A stretch of DNA of 64,000 nt from Clostridia bacterium. GTDB lineage: Bacteria > Bacillota > Clostridia > Christensenellales > Christensenellaceae. Below, piece after piece: positions 43,465 through 51,153 of the stretch. The stretch spans positions 1-64,000 of the forward strand of contig JAFXKX010000001.1 in assembly GCA_017531505.1 (NCBI GenBank), in the 5' to 3' direction. The translations under genes and the position numbers were made by a program. The notes under the pieces are model-generated. The model saw only the letters and a list, made by a program, of their open reading frames with translations, was not told the origin of the DNA and ran no database searches. Numbering within the stretch: the stretch's first letter is position 1; each line of letters begins with the position of its first letter.

Positions 43465-44454
43465 ATGCATAGCGAACAAGGAAATGTTAAGATTTTTGCC
43501 GGAAAAAGCGGACACAGTTTTGCAAAGAAAATGTGTAATTATCTGGGCGCCGAAATGGGCAACTCCGAGGTAATCCATTTTTCCGACGGTAATATTTTTG
43601 TACGAATTAAGGAAACTGTAAGAAACAGTGATGTATACCTCGTCCAGCCGATCGGCATGGACCCCAATAATGAACTGGTAGAGATCCTCTTCTGGATCGA
43701 CGCATTCAAGCGCGCAAGCGCAAGCTCTGTTACCGTAATCGTGCCTTACTTCGGCTACGCAAAGGGCGACAAGAAGGATGAACCTCGTGTATCCATCCGT
43801 GCAAGAGTATGCGCAGACTGTATCGAAGTAGCAGGCGCAGACAGATTCATCACCATGGACCTGCATGCTCCTCAGATCCAGGGCTTCTTCCGTATTCCGT
43901 CGGATCACCTCTATTCTCTGCCGCTGCTGTGCGAGAGCGTAAAGAACTATGTAAACGTAGACAATCTGGTCGTTGTATCTCCTGATGCAGGTTTTGCAAA
44001 GACTGCCAGAAAATATGCCGACTATCTGGGTACCCCCGTTGCGATCGGCGACAAGACCCGTGTTGCACACGATGAAAATGCAAAGATCCTCGAGCTCATC
44101 GGCGATGTAGAGGGTAAGGAATGCCTTATCGTAGATGACTTCAGCATCTCCGGCGGTACGCTGATCGATATCGCAAATGTGCTCAAGGCAAAGGGCGCAA
44201 CCAAGATCATTGCTTGTCTGGGACACAACATCCTGCGTGAATCCGGCATAAAGCGTATCGAAGAAAGCCCCATTGAACTGGTTATTTCTACCGATACCGT
44301 AGAAAACCCCTTCGTGGCAGAATCTCCCAAGATGATCACTGTTTCTGCAGCACCGTTGTTCGCAGAAGCGGTATCCCGTATCCATGACAGAGTATCTGTC
44401 AGCCCCTTGTTTGAAAAGGTACCGGCAAAGGTATTGGCAGATTCCGAAAAGTAA
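43465..44454 (+). CDS. prs: Ribose-phosphate pyrophosphokinase
   Basis: Makes PRPP from ribose 5-phosphate and ATP for nucleotide, His and Trp synthesis. 329 residues. FSDGNIFVRIKETVRNSDVY is the ATP/flexible-loop region, PYFGYAKGDKKDEPRVSIRA the next conserved block, and AGADRFITMDLHAPQIQGFF follows. The PRPP loop reads IVDDFSISGGT near 221-231, a variant of the usual VDDxxDTxGT. That variant and the EPRVSIRARVCADCIE stretch suggest a subfamily different from B. subtilis Prs, though the function call is firm. Start fixed by GGGAGAT; the nearby upstream ATG frame stops at once. Confidence 0.93.
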   Translation: MHSEQGNVKIFAGKSGHSFAKKMCNYLGAEMGNSEVIHFSDGNIFVRIKETVRNSDVYLVQPIGMDPNNELVEILFWIDAFKRASASSVTVIVPYFGYAKGDKKDEPRVSIRARVCADCIEVAGADRFITMDLHAPQIQGFFRIPSDHLYSLPLLCESVKNYVNVDNLVVVSPDAGFAKTARKYADYLGTPVAIGDKTRVAHDENAKILELIGDVEGKECLIVDDFSISGGTLIDIANVLKAKGATKIIACLGHNILRESGIKRIEESPIELVISTDTVENPFVAESPKMITVSAAPLFAEAVSRIHDRVSVSPLFEKVPAKVLADSEK

Positions 44455-44465
44455 GCGTAATAACA

Positions 44466-44495
44466 AAAAGCAGCAGTCGTATGACTGCTGCTTTT
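44466..44495 (+). terminator. prs terminator
   Basis: 9-bp stem GCAGCAGTC/GACTGCTGC with flanking A and T tracts. Confidence 0.85.
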
Positions 44496-44522
44496 TTATT
44501 GTCTGAAATGATGCATAAAAAA

Positions 44523-44546
44523 CGGTGCAGACAAATGCCTGCACCG
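44523..44546 (-). terminator. Terminator of the SIS gene triplet
   Basis: 8-bp stem CGGTGCAG/CTGCACCG followed on the minus strand by TTTTTTAT, 11 bp after the last SIS gene. Confidence 0.85.
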
Positions 44547-44557
44547 CTGTGATTTGA

Positions 44558-45202
44558 TTATTCGAGGTTGTTGTGATAGAAGCCGATATCTTCAGCCTTG
44601 GCACCGATTTTCTGCATAACGACCTGTTTGATAACTTCATTCAGTGCGAAGGAAGATTCATAGTAGCCGGTTACGCCATCGTAAGCCATCTGTTCTCTCT
44701 GTTCGGGAGTCAGACCCCAGTCAACACGCTGACCATGAGTTTTTTCTCTGGAAGCGGGCTTGGGAGGACGGAAGTTGTTCTTCTGCAGTCTGGGAACGGT
44801 AACGTTGATGTCAGCGATCTCGCCGATGTTGGAATTGTCGGGAGCATTGCCGGAGATCAGGGCGACCGTAGCACCCATCGCTTTTGCCTGCTGGGCAATG
44901 ATGGTGATGGTCTTGGTGTTACCGGAACCGGAGTTGATCAGCAGAATATCACCTGCCTGAATGGAACGGGTGGAGTTATCACCTACGCAATAAACGATCA
45001 TACCGATCTGAGACATATCCATGCCCAGGATGCGGACAACGTTACCGGCACGGCCCCAGCCTGCGGTAAAGATGTTATGACCGCTCTTATGAGCGTTTGC
45101 GATTGCCTCTGCGATCGCTTCGATCTGCGCGGGATCTACCATTTTCAATGTCTCGGCAATATTGTTGCCTGCACATTCCAGCAATTTATTAATATCTAAC
45201 AT
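44558..45202 (-). CDS. SIS-domain sugar-phosphate isomerase, HxlB-like (copy 1)
   Basis: 214 residues. SIS fold with TAGWGRAGNVVRILGMDMSQ at 46-65 and SGSGNTKT at 91-98. The C-terminus YESSFALNEVIKQVVMQKIG ends in FYHNNLE, like the HxNLE end I recall for Bacillus HxlB (6-phospho-3-hexuloisomerase). HxlB usually has SGSGET; here Glu is Asn. An extra positively charged insert (about 135-160) with NNFRPP precedes DWGLTPEQREQM. No hxlA synthase is in the window. Third of three tandem paralogues; AAAGGAG lies 11 bp before the start. Confidence 0.8.
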   Translation of the reverse strand: MLDINKLLECAGNNIAETLKMVDPAQIEAIAEAIANAHKSGHNIFTAGWGRAGNVVRILGMDMSQIGMIVYCVGDNSTRSIQAGDILLINSGSGNTKTITIIAQQAKAMGATVALISGNAPDNSNIGEIADINVTVPRLQKNNFRPPKPASREKTHGQRVDWGLTPEQREQMAYDGVTGYYESSFALNEVIKQVVMQKIGAKAEDIGFYHNNLE

Positions 45203-45251
45203 ACGCTTTGTACTCCTTTCTGATATTTAACAACGAATTCGAAAAGGTTGA

Positions 45252-45899
45252 TTATTCGAGGTTGTTGTGGAAGAACATAGGATCTTCTTCACGAGCACCG
45301 ATCTTGGGCATTACGATCTTTCTGATAACTTCGTTCAGAGCGAAAGCGGATTCATAGTAACCGGTTACATTGTCATAACCCATCTGGATTCTCTGTTCCT
45401 GAGTCAGACCCCAGTCAACACGCTCGCCCAGACCCTTGTTCTTGGAGTTGGGGTTTACGGGAGGACGGAAATCGTTCTTCTTCAGTCTGGGAACGGTAAC
45501 GTTGATGTCAGCGATCTTGCCGATGATGGATGCATCGGGAGCATTGCCGGAGATCAGAGCAACAGTAGCGCCCTGTTCTTTAGCCTGTTCAGCCAGAACA
45601 GCGATGGTCTTGGTGTTGCCGGAACCGGAGTTGATCAGCAGGATGTCACCGGGGTGAATGGAAGGAGTGCCGTTGTCGCCTACGCAGTAAACGAGCATAC
45701 CGATCTGAGACATGTTCATGCCCAGGATACGGATAACGTTACCGGCACGGCCCCAGCCTGCGGTGTAGATACGATGACCGTTGTTGTGAGCCTCTGCGAT
45801 AGCAGATGCGATTGCCTCGATCTGATCGGGGTCAACCATGTTCAGAGTCTCTGCGATATTGTTACCGGCACAAGCCAGCATTTTTTTGATATCAAACAT
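45252..45899 (-). CDS. SIS-domain sugar-phosphate isomerase, HxlB-like (copy 2)
   Basis: 215 residues, very similar to copy 1 along the whole length (for example both have AGNNIAETL, AGWGRAGNV, VYCVGDN and NVTVPRL). Motifs: SGSGNTKT, FRPPVNPNSK insert, RVDWGLTQEQR and end FFHNNLE. It is most likely a recent duplicate of copy 1. The active-site region VGDNGTPSI replaces the VGE(I/T)xTP seen in HxlB. 49 bp from copy 1 and 19 bp from copy 3 in one operon with individual AAAGGAG sites. Confidence 0.8.
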   Translation of the reverse strand: MFDIKKMLACAGNNIAETLNMVDPDQIEAIASAIAEAHNNGHRIYTAGWGRAGNVIRILGMNMSQIGMLVYCVGDNGTPSIHPGDILLINSGSGNTKTIAVLAEQAKEQGATVALISGNAPDASIIGKIADINVTVPRLKKNDFRPPVNPNSKNKGLGERVDWGLTQEQRIQMGYDNVTGYYESAFALNEVIRKIVMPKIGAREEDPMFFHNNLE

Positions 45900-45918
45900 G
45901 TGTGTACTCTCCTTTTAA

Positions 45919-46560
45919 TTATTCAAGGCTGTTGTGGTAGTAGTGAACTGCTTCGAAGGTCTCGCCGATTTCTTCCATTACTCTGTGCTGGATGATTTCG
46001 TTGAGGACGAAAGCTGCCTGATAAGTGAGCTCCATCTGTTCGAGGGTGATAGCTTCTCTCTCTTCGGGAGTCAGATCATAGGTCTCACGAGTACCAGCGG
46101 TGCTCTTGAACTTGGGATCTCTCGGAGGTCTCTTGGTAGCCATGATCTTGTTCATGGGAGTTTCGATGCGCGGGATAACTACGTTGTAGTCAGCGATTTC
46201 ACCGATGATAGAGTTAGCATTGGTGGAGATCAGACCAACGGTTGCGCCGAAGTCCTTAGCTTCCTTAGCGATGATAGAGATAGTCTTGGTGTTGCCGGAA
46301 CCGGACATAACCAGCAGAATGTCATCGGGCTGGATGGAGGGAGTATTGTTGTCGCCTACGCGGAAAACAACTTTACCGATCTGAGACATATCCATACCCA
46401 GAATGCCTGCTACGTTACCTGCACGGCCCCAACCGGAAACGAAAACGCGGTTAGCTTTTGCGATTGCTTTTGCCAGGGCGTCTACCTGAGCAGGGTCTAC
46501 TTTGGACAGAACCTCTGCAACATGGTTGCCGGCCTGAATCAGAATTTGTTTGGTATCCAT
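45919..46560 (-). CDS. SIS-domain sugar-phosphate isomerase, HxlB-like (copy 3, divergent)
   Basis: 213 residues from the ATG at 46560 (AAAGGAG with a 7-nt gap; an ATG two codons earlier is too close). It shares GWGRAGNVAGILGMDMSQIG, VGDNNTPSI, SGSGNTKT and the end YYHNSLE with the others but lacks the helix insertion before RVFVSGW and has a different charged middle (MATKRPPRDPKFKSTAGTRE), so it is the older branch. First gene of the triplet operon, with its own promoter and a palindrome at the start site. Confidence 0.8.
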   Translation of the reverse strand: MDTKQILIQAGNHVAEVLSKVDPAQVDALAKAIAKANRVFVSGWGRAGNVAGILGMDMSQIGKVVFRVGDNNTPSIQPDDILLVMSGSGNTKTISIIAKEAKDFGATVGLISTNANSIIGEIADYNVVIPRIETPMNKIMATKRPPRDPKFKSTAGTRETYDLTPEEREAITLEQMELTYQAAFVLNEIIQHRVMEEIGETFEAVHYYHNSLE

Positions 46561-46587
46561 ATTCATTCTCCTTTTTAATCTTGGTAA

Positions 46588-46634
46588 AAGGTTACCTTAT
46601 TGTATAGTATAAATCAAAAATTTCCACGATGCAA
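46588..46634 (-). promoter_or_regulatory. Promoter and candidate operator of the SIS triplet
   Basis: On the minus strand TTGCAT (46629-46634), a 17-bp spacer and TATACT (46606-46611). The palindrome AAGGT-T-ACCTT (46588-46598) lies at the expected transcription start, a typical repressor position. Confidence 0.65.
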
Positions 46635-46651
46635 GAAAAAGGATATTATTG

Positions 46652-47428
46652 TCACGGGATCATTGTGACGCCGCCCTCTGCCATGATGGTTTGACCGGTA
46701 ATATGGCGGGAATCTTCGCTTGCAAGGAATACGGCAACAGGTGCGATATCTTCGTATGCATCGCCGATACGGCCGATGATGGTGGGATTAAAGCCCAGCT
46801 TCATGGGATCGCGCTCGCCCTCAGGCATCTTTTCCAGCTGCTCATAATAAAAGTCGGTGATAGCACCGGGGTTGATGGTGTTGACGTTGATATTGTATTT
46901 GCCCCATTCACGTGCGGCAGTACGTGCCATGGCACGGGTCGCTTCCTTGATGGCACCGTAAGCGGTCATGCCAAACTGACCTTCTACGCCGGCACCGGAG
47001 CCTACGCAAATGACTTTGCCGTGACCGCTCTTTTTGAGCCACGGGAAGCATAGACGCATCATGTGGAAACTGCTCATCAGACCGCTCTGATAGAACATAT
47101 CAAAGTCTTCCTGTGTGTGATCCTCAAAATGTTTATGACCGCAGGTGGTGGCCATGGCATTGTTGTATAAAATATCGATACCGCCAAACTTCTCTGCAGT
47201 GGCAGCAACAAATGCCTCCATCTGGTCGATTTTGGTGACGTCGCATACAAAACTCAGCACTTCGGCACCTGCTTCGCGACAAAGACGCTCTGTCTCGGCC
47301 AAGCGATCGAGACTGCGGGCACAAATAGCCAGATTTGCGCCTTCCTCTGCATACTTGATGGCGATCTGTTTGCCAAGGCCCCGGCCGGCGCCGGTAACGA
47401 TAGCGGTCCTACCCTCTAATTTTCCCAT
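46652..47428 (-). CDS. SDR-family oxidoreductase
   Basis: 258 residues, classical short-chain dehydrogenase/reductase. NAD(P)-binding TGAGRGLG is at 12-19, YNNAMA near 88 (NNAG variant), Ser144, Tyr157 and Lys161 form the catalytic set (YGAIK). NPGAITDFY is after the active site and ITGQTIMAEGGVT is the usual end. Substrate not known; it lies upstream of the SIS triplet on the same strand, 85 bp away, but the triplet has its own promoter. Might act on a sugar or polyol linked to the SIS substrates (inference). Confidence 0.88.
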   Translation of the reverse strand: MGKLEGRTAIVTGAGRGLGKQIAIKYAEEGANLAICARSLDRLAETERLCREAGAEVLSFVCDVTKIDQMEAFVAATAEKFGGIDILYNNAMATTCGHKHFEDHTQEDFDMFYQSGLMSSFHMMRLCFPWLKKSGHGKVICVGSGAGVEGQFGMTAYGAIKEATRAMARTAAREWGKYNINVNTINPGAITDFYYEQLEKMPEGERDPMKLGFNPTIIGRIGDAYEDIAPVAVFLASEDSRHITGQTIMAEGGVTMIP

Positions 47429-47478
47429 AAATCGCTCCTTTCTTACGGAACAAACCTTACGGTATGCCGTATATTTCC

Positions 47479-47507
47479 ATGGTAATACTTCTGCAAAAAA
47501 GTGTCAA
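47479..47507 (-). promoter_or_regulatory. SDR gene promoter
   Basis: On the minus strand TTGACA (47502-47507), a 17-bp spacer and TACCAT (47479-47484). Back to back with the ilvE promoter. Confidence 0.5.
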
Positions 47508-47521
47508 TTCTTTGGAAGGTA

Positions 47522-47550
47522 TTGAATTCCCAAACGGGCTAATATATAAT
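47522..47550 (+). promoter_or_regulatory. ilvE promoter
   Basis: TTGAAT (47522-47527), a 17-bp spacer and a perfect TATAAT (47545-47550), 77 bp before ilvE. The leader is too short for a T-box. Confidence 0.75.
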
Positions 47551-47626
47551 AAATGAAACATCCACTTGTATTTTTATGCGCTGCAAGGCGTAAAATTTTC
47601 AGATAAGGAATTACGGAGGCATATCA

Positions 47627-48694
47627 ATGGATATCAAGTTTGAAAAACGCGCTGAATTGAAACAGAAGCCGGATGAAAAGAATCTGGGCTTTGGCAAATA
47701 CTATACCGACCATATGTTCATGATGGACTATGATGAAGGCCAGGGTTGGCACGATGCCTGCATCGTACCCTACGGCCCCATCCCCATGGAGCCCACCTGT
47801 GTTACCCTGCACTATGCGCAGGAGACCTTCGAGGGTATGAAGGCTTACCGTACCGCAGAGGGTAAGATCCAGCTGTTCCGCCCGGAGATGAACGCAAGAA
47901 GAATGATCAACTCCAACGCGCGTCTGTGCATGCCCGCATTCCCCGAAGATATGTTTATCGAGGCAGTAAAGGCAATTGTTAAGGTAGATGCGGATTGGGT
48001 ACCTTCCGAACCCGAAACCTCTCTGTACATCCGCCCCTTCATGTTTGCTACCGAAGGCGCATTGGGCGCACATGCATCCAGCTCTTATAAATTTGTGATC
48101 GTACTGAGCCCCAGCGGTGCATATTATAAAGAAGGCGTAAACCCCGTACGCATCCTCATCGAAGATGAACTGGTACGTGCAGTCAAGGGTGGTACCGGCT
48201 TTGCAAAGTGCGGCGGCAACTATGCATCCTCTCTGCTGGCTCAGAAAAAGGCTGCAGAACAGGGCTGTGCACAGGTACTGTGGCTGGATGGCGTAGAAAG
48301 AAAGTATGTAGAAGAAGTCGGCACCATGAACGTTATGTTCAAGATCGCCGGTGAGATCTACACCGCAGCCATCGATGGCTCTGTATTGCCCGGTGTTACC
48401 AGAGACTCTATCATCCACATCCTGAGAGACTGGGGTTATACCGTAAACGAAGGCAAACTGTCTGTAGACGATCTGATGAAGGCAGGCCATGACGGCACTC
48501 TGGAAGAGGCATTCGGTACCGGTACTGCGGCAGTTATTTCTCCTATCGGCGAATTCCTGTATAAGGATGACTCCGTACGCATCAACGACTTCAAGACCGG
48601 TGAACTCACCCAGAAACTGTACGATTATCTGACCGGCATCCAGTGGGGCAGAGAAGAAGATAAGTACAACTGGACCACCACCATTGATGCCTAA
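47627..48694 (+). CDS. ilvE: Branched-chain amino acid aminotransferase
   Basis: PLP enzyme interconverting Leu/Ile/Val and their 2-oxo acids with glutamate. 355 residues, the long (BCAT type II-like) class. LHYAQETFEGMKAYR is near 61-75, FRPEMNARRMINSNARLCMP follows, and the PLP Lys is Lys194 in GFAKCGGNYA. EVGTMNVMF, LPGVTRDSI and the FGTGTAAVISPIG loop are all present. TACGGAGG precedes the start. Followed by a strong terminator; no other ilv genes nearby. Confidence 0.95.
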   Translation: MDIKFEKRAELKQKPDEKNLGFGKYYTDHMFMMDYDEGQGWHDACIVPYGPIPMEPTCVTLHYAQETFEGMKAYRTAEGKIQLFRPEMNARRMINSNARLCMPAFPEDMFIEAVKAIVKVDADWVPSEPETSLYIRPFMFATEGALGAHASSSYKFVIVLSPSGAYYKEGVNPVRILIEDELVRAVKGGTGFAKCGGNYASSLLAQKKAAEQGCAQVLWLDGVERKYVEEVGTMNVMFKIAGEIYTAAIDGSVLPGVTRDSIIHILRDWGYTVNEGKLSVDDLMKAGHDGTLEEAFGTGTAAVISPIGEFLYKDDSVRINDFKTGELTQKLYDYLTGIQWGREEDKYNWTTTIDA

Positions 48695-48717
48695 CCGATC
48701 TACAACAAGCAATATGC

Positions 48718-48747
48718 AAAAGCGGCAGAAATTCTGCCGCTTTTTTT
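48718..48747 (+). terminator. ilvE terminator (copy B1)
   Basis: 12-bp stem AAAAGCGGCAGA/TCTGCCGCTTTT with loop AATT, then T-run. A 29-nt core recurs exactly at 51037-51065. Confidence 0.9.
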
Positions 48748-48802
48748 ATTGAGTTGTGTAGAATTCTGGAAATTGCATTCGTCTATATCAATGAAGAGAT
48801 GG

Positions 48803-48808
48803 TATACT
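48803..48808 (+). promoter_or_regulatory. Candidate extended -10 promoter of the ECF sigma gene
   Basis: TATACT with a preceding TGG (TGGTATACT) 24 bp before the sigma factor start; no clear -35. Might be self-regulated. Confidence 0.45.
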
Positions 48809-48831
48809 ATTGGTAACAGGAGAGGGATAGT

Positions 48832-49350
48832 ATGTCTGATTCGATAGAAAGTTTGTTGGATATATACAGAATACAATATACGCATTTTTTAAGGAAGGCA
48901 GTCCGTTTTTTGGGAAACTATGAAGATGCCCAAGAGGTGATGCAGGATGTTGCGGTAAGACTGAGCGAAGGGCGGATGCGACCGATGGATGTCCGCAATC
49001 CTCAGGCTTTGCTCAACACGATGGTGCGCAACCGCTGCATTGATATGTATCGCAGGCAACTACGCCGTGCAGAACAGCCGCTGGATACAGAACTGCGGCA
49101 ATGGGCCGCAGATCAAACAACGGAGGACTCTGTACAAGCGATAGAATACCGGGAACTCATGAGAAAACTGCTGGAGGGGTATCCACAGGCGTTAAGGCAG
49201 GCATTTTGTATGCATACGCTGGAAGGGTATACTGTGCCGGAAATCGCAAAACAACTGGGAGTTTCGCCAAAGGCATTGGCACAACGGCTGCGCAGAATGC
49301 GATTACGATTGCAAAAACGGTATCAGGCGATGACTGCAATGTGGAAATAA
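48832..49350 (+). CDS. ECF-type RNA polymerase sigma factor
   Basis: 172 residues. Region 2 covers about 10-80: HFLRKAVRFLGNYEDAQEVMQDVAVRL contains the DAxxxxQD-like core element, then NPQALLNTMVRNRCIDMYRR for -10 contact. Region 4 at 110-165 has LRQAFCMHTLEGYTVPEIAK and QLGVSPKALAQRLRRMRLRL (HTH). No anti-sigma with a zinc motif is nearby; instead the next gene, 13 bp on, codes for a large membrane protein that may take that role (inference). Confidence 0.88.
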   Translation: MSDSIESLLDIYRIQYTHFLRKAVRFLGNYEDAQEVMQDVAVRLSEGRMRPMDVRNPQALLNTMVRNRCIDMYRRQLRRAEQPLDTELRQWAADQTTEDSVQAIEYRELMRKLLEGYPQALRQAFCMHTLEGYTVPEIAKQLGVSPKALAQRLRRMRLRLQKRYQAMTAMWK

Positions 49351-49363
49351 AGGGGGTATACCT

Positions 49364-51031
49364 ATGAAAGAAAGAAAAGTTTGTTTCAAAAAAGGAAATC
49401 TTTCGATTTTTCTTCTGCTGATAATCGTAGTATTTGTGATTGGAGGCAGTATCTCTTTAGTAGAAACAGCTTCGTATGCCTTGATGCAGAAAAATGCAGA
49501 GGTATACGGTGATTTTCATGGGATCATATTTGCAATTTCCGAAAGAGCGATGGAAACCGTTGAACAGAGTCCTTATGTGACAGACCATGCATATATTTAT
49601 AGTTATGGAATATATGAACTCCCCGAAAGCCAAGTTGAGATTTCTTTAGGTGCCTATGATGAGAAAGCATGGGAAATGTCTCATATCCAATTGGTCGAAG
49701 GAAGAATGCCGCAATCTGCAGAGGAAATCGTGCTGGAAGAGCGATGGAAGACCGATATGGGCTGGAAGACCGGCGATACCGTCACGATAGATACAGGGGA
49801 AGAAGAAAAGCAATTTACAATTTGTGGGTGGATCAATAATTATCGTCTGCTGTGGGCAAGATCTCAGCCGGGTGTATTAAACAAACAGTTGCCTACAGGT
49901 TTATTGGGTAAGGATGCATTGCCGCTGAAAATGAGACATGTAATGCTGGACTTCGTGAGGACCAACAGGACAGACAGCAGTGAGAATATCTTTCATTCGT
50001 TAACGTTTTCGCTGGAGGTAGATCGGTATTTATCACAAGCGAGTTATTACAATAGCGCGGTATACACGAATGGTGGAGGCAGCCGTTTCTATGAATTCCG
50101 TATGACGACGATGGCGGTACTGGTCATTGCTTCCCTGGTGGCGATCTATGGGGTACTTATGCGGCGGATCCGGGAATATCGGCTGCAAGATATTCCGGCA
50201 AAGCAGTTGCTGTTGAGTGTGGGCGGCGCAATATTTGGCGGCGCATTGACAGGACTGTTGATGCATCAGTTGTTGAGCCCATTCTGCAAGGCATTGCTCG
50301 GGTATGAAATCCCTCTGTTTGGAAGCTGGTGGATCGCATTGGTGCTGGCAGTATGCAGCTTTGGGCTGACGATACTGGAGTATCGCCGTCAGCAGAGCAG
50401 AAAAATGCTGACAGAACTGTTGGGGCGGCACATACCCAAAGATGCAAAGACATTGGGTGAATCCCGTTGGCGGCGGAGCCGGCGCACCACGCTGGCGGTA
50501 TGTGCGGTAGTGGCTTTTCTGGCTATGCTGCTGAGCGGACAGACGCTGCATCTGGAAGTAAATGATTACGGGTTGAACTGGGAGGCTCCGGTCGTCACAG
50601 CCGGTGAATTCCCCGAGATCCCGCGATTTGATAGCAATATGCATTATGGCTTGGGCGATGAGATCATGATCATCCTGCAGGTGCTCAGGGTGGTGACCTT
50701 CTTGTTTGCGGCGATCCTGAGTATGATCGGTGTATATCATATCTATATGGAATATGTGCATCAGGATGCCCATGCATTCCGCGCATTGTGCGACAGGTCG
50801 GCATCTTTGCGGATGTTGAGAAAGGAACTTCTGCGATTCTTGCTGTTGAGTACCGTATGTGCGGTCGTATTGTGCAGGATCATGGTGGCGCTGACTTCCG
50901 GCGGCGGGATCCCGCACTTTATGCAGGAACTGCTATATGCGCTGCCCGGTATTGCCGTGGCATTTGTGATAGGGGCAGGATTCCTGATGTGGACAGCGCA
51001 CAGAGCAAACAAATACATCTGGAAAGAATAA
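49364..51031 (+). CDS. FtsX-like multi-pass membrane protein, partner of the ECF sigma factor
   Basis: 555 residues. TM1 at about 14-34 (LSIFLLLIIVVFVIGGSISL), then a 210-residue outer domain with MacB/FtsX-like features (VEGRMPQSAEEIVLEE, WKTGDTVTI, FTICGWI). TM segments follow near 248-268, 285-305, 322-340, 373-390, 437-460, 488-510 and 525-545. Looks like an ABC-type FtsX/MacB permease, but there is no ATPase gene beside it. The cytoplasmic loop is basic (EYRRQQSRK, ESRWRRSRRT). With a 13-bp gap to the sigma gene they are co-expressed. Confidence 0.65.
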   Translation: MKERKVCFKKGNLSIFLLLIIVVFVIGGSISLVETASYALMQKNAEVYGDFHGIIFAISERAMETVEQSPYVTDHAYIYSYGIYELPESQVEISLGAYDEKAWEMSHIQLVEGRMPQSAEEIVLEERWKTDMGWKTGDTVTIDTGEEEKQFTICGWINNYRLLWARSQPGVLNKQLPTGLLGKDALPLKMRHVMLDFVRTNRTDSSENIFHSLTFSLEVDRYLSQASYYNSAVYTNGGGSRFYEFRMTTMAVLVIASLVAIYGVLMRRIREYRLQDIPAKQLLLSVGGAIFGGALTGLLMHQLLSPFCKALLGYEIPLFGSWWIALVLAVCSFGLTILEYRRQQSRKMLTELLGRHIPKDAKTLGESRWRRSRRTTLAVCAVVAFLAMLLSGQTLHLEVNDYGLNWEAPVVTAGEFPEIPRFDSNMHYGLGDEIMIILQVLRVVTFLFAAILSMIGVYHIYMEYVHQDAHAFRALCDRSASLRMLRKELLRFLLLSTVCAVVLCRIMVALTSGGGIPHFMQELLYALPGIAVAFVIGAGFLMWTAHRANKYIWKE

Positions 51032-51036
51032 ATAGT

Positions 51037-51066
51037 AAAAGCGGCAGAAATTCTGCCGCTTTTTTG
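51037..51066 (+). terminator. Terminator of the sigma/FtsX-like cassette (copy B2)
   Basis: Same 29-nt hairpin and T-tract as 48718-48747, 6 bp after the membrane protein stop. Confidence 0.9.
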
Positions 51067-51153
51067 TATCCTTCGGCAGGAAAAAGGTGTTGAATACAGA
51101 ATTTTTATGTAGGTAAATTTGTATTTTCCATTATAAGAAGAGAGGTATTGTAT

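Noticed and set aside
47551-47626. T-box or other riboswitch in the ilvE leader
   Set aside because: The leader is about 75 nt, too short, with no terminator hairpin or specifier-loop pattern.
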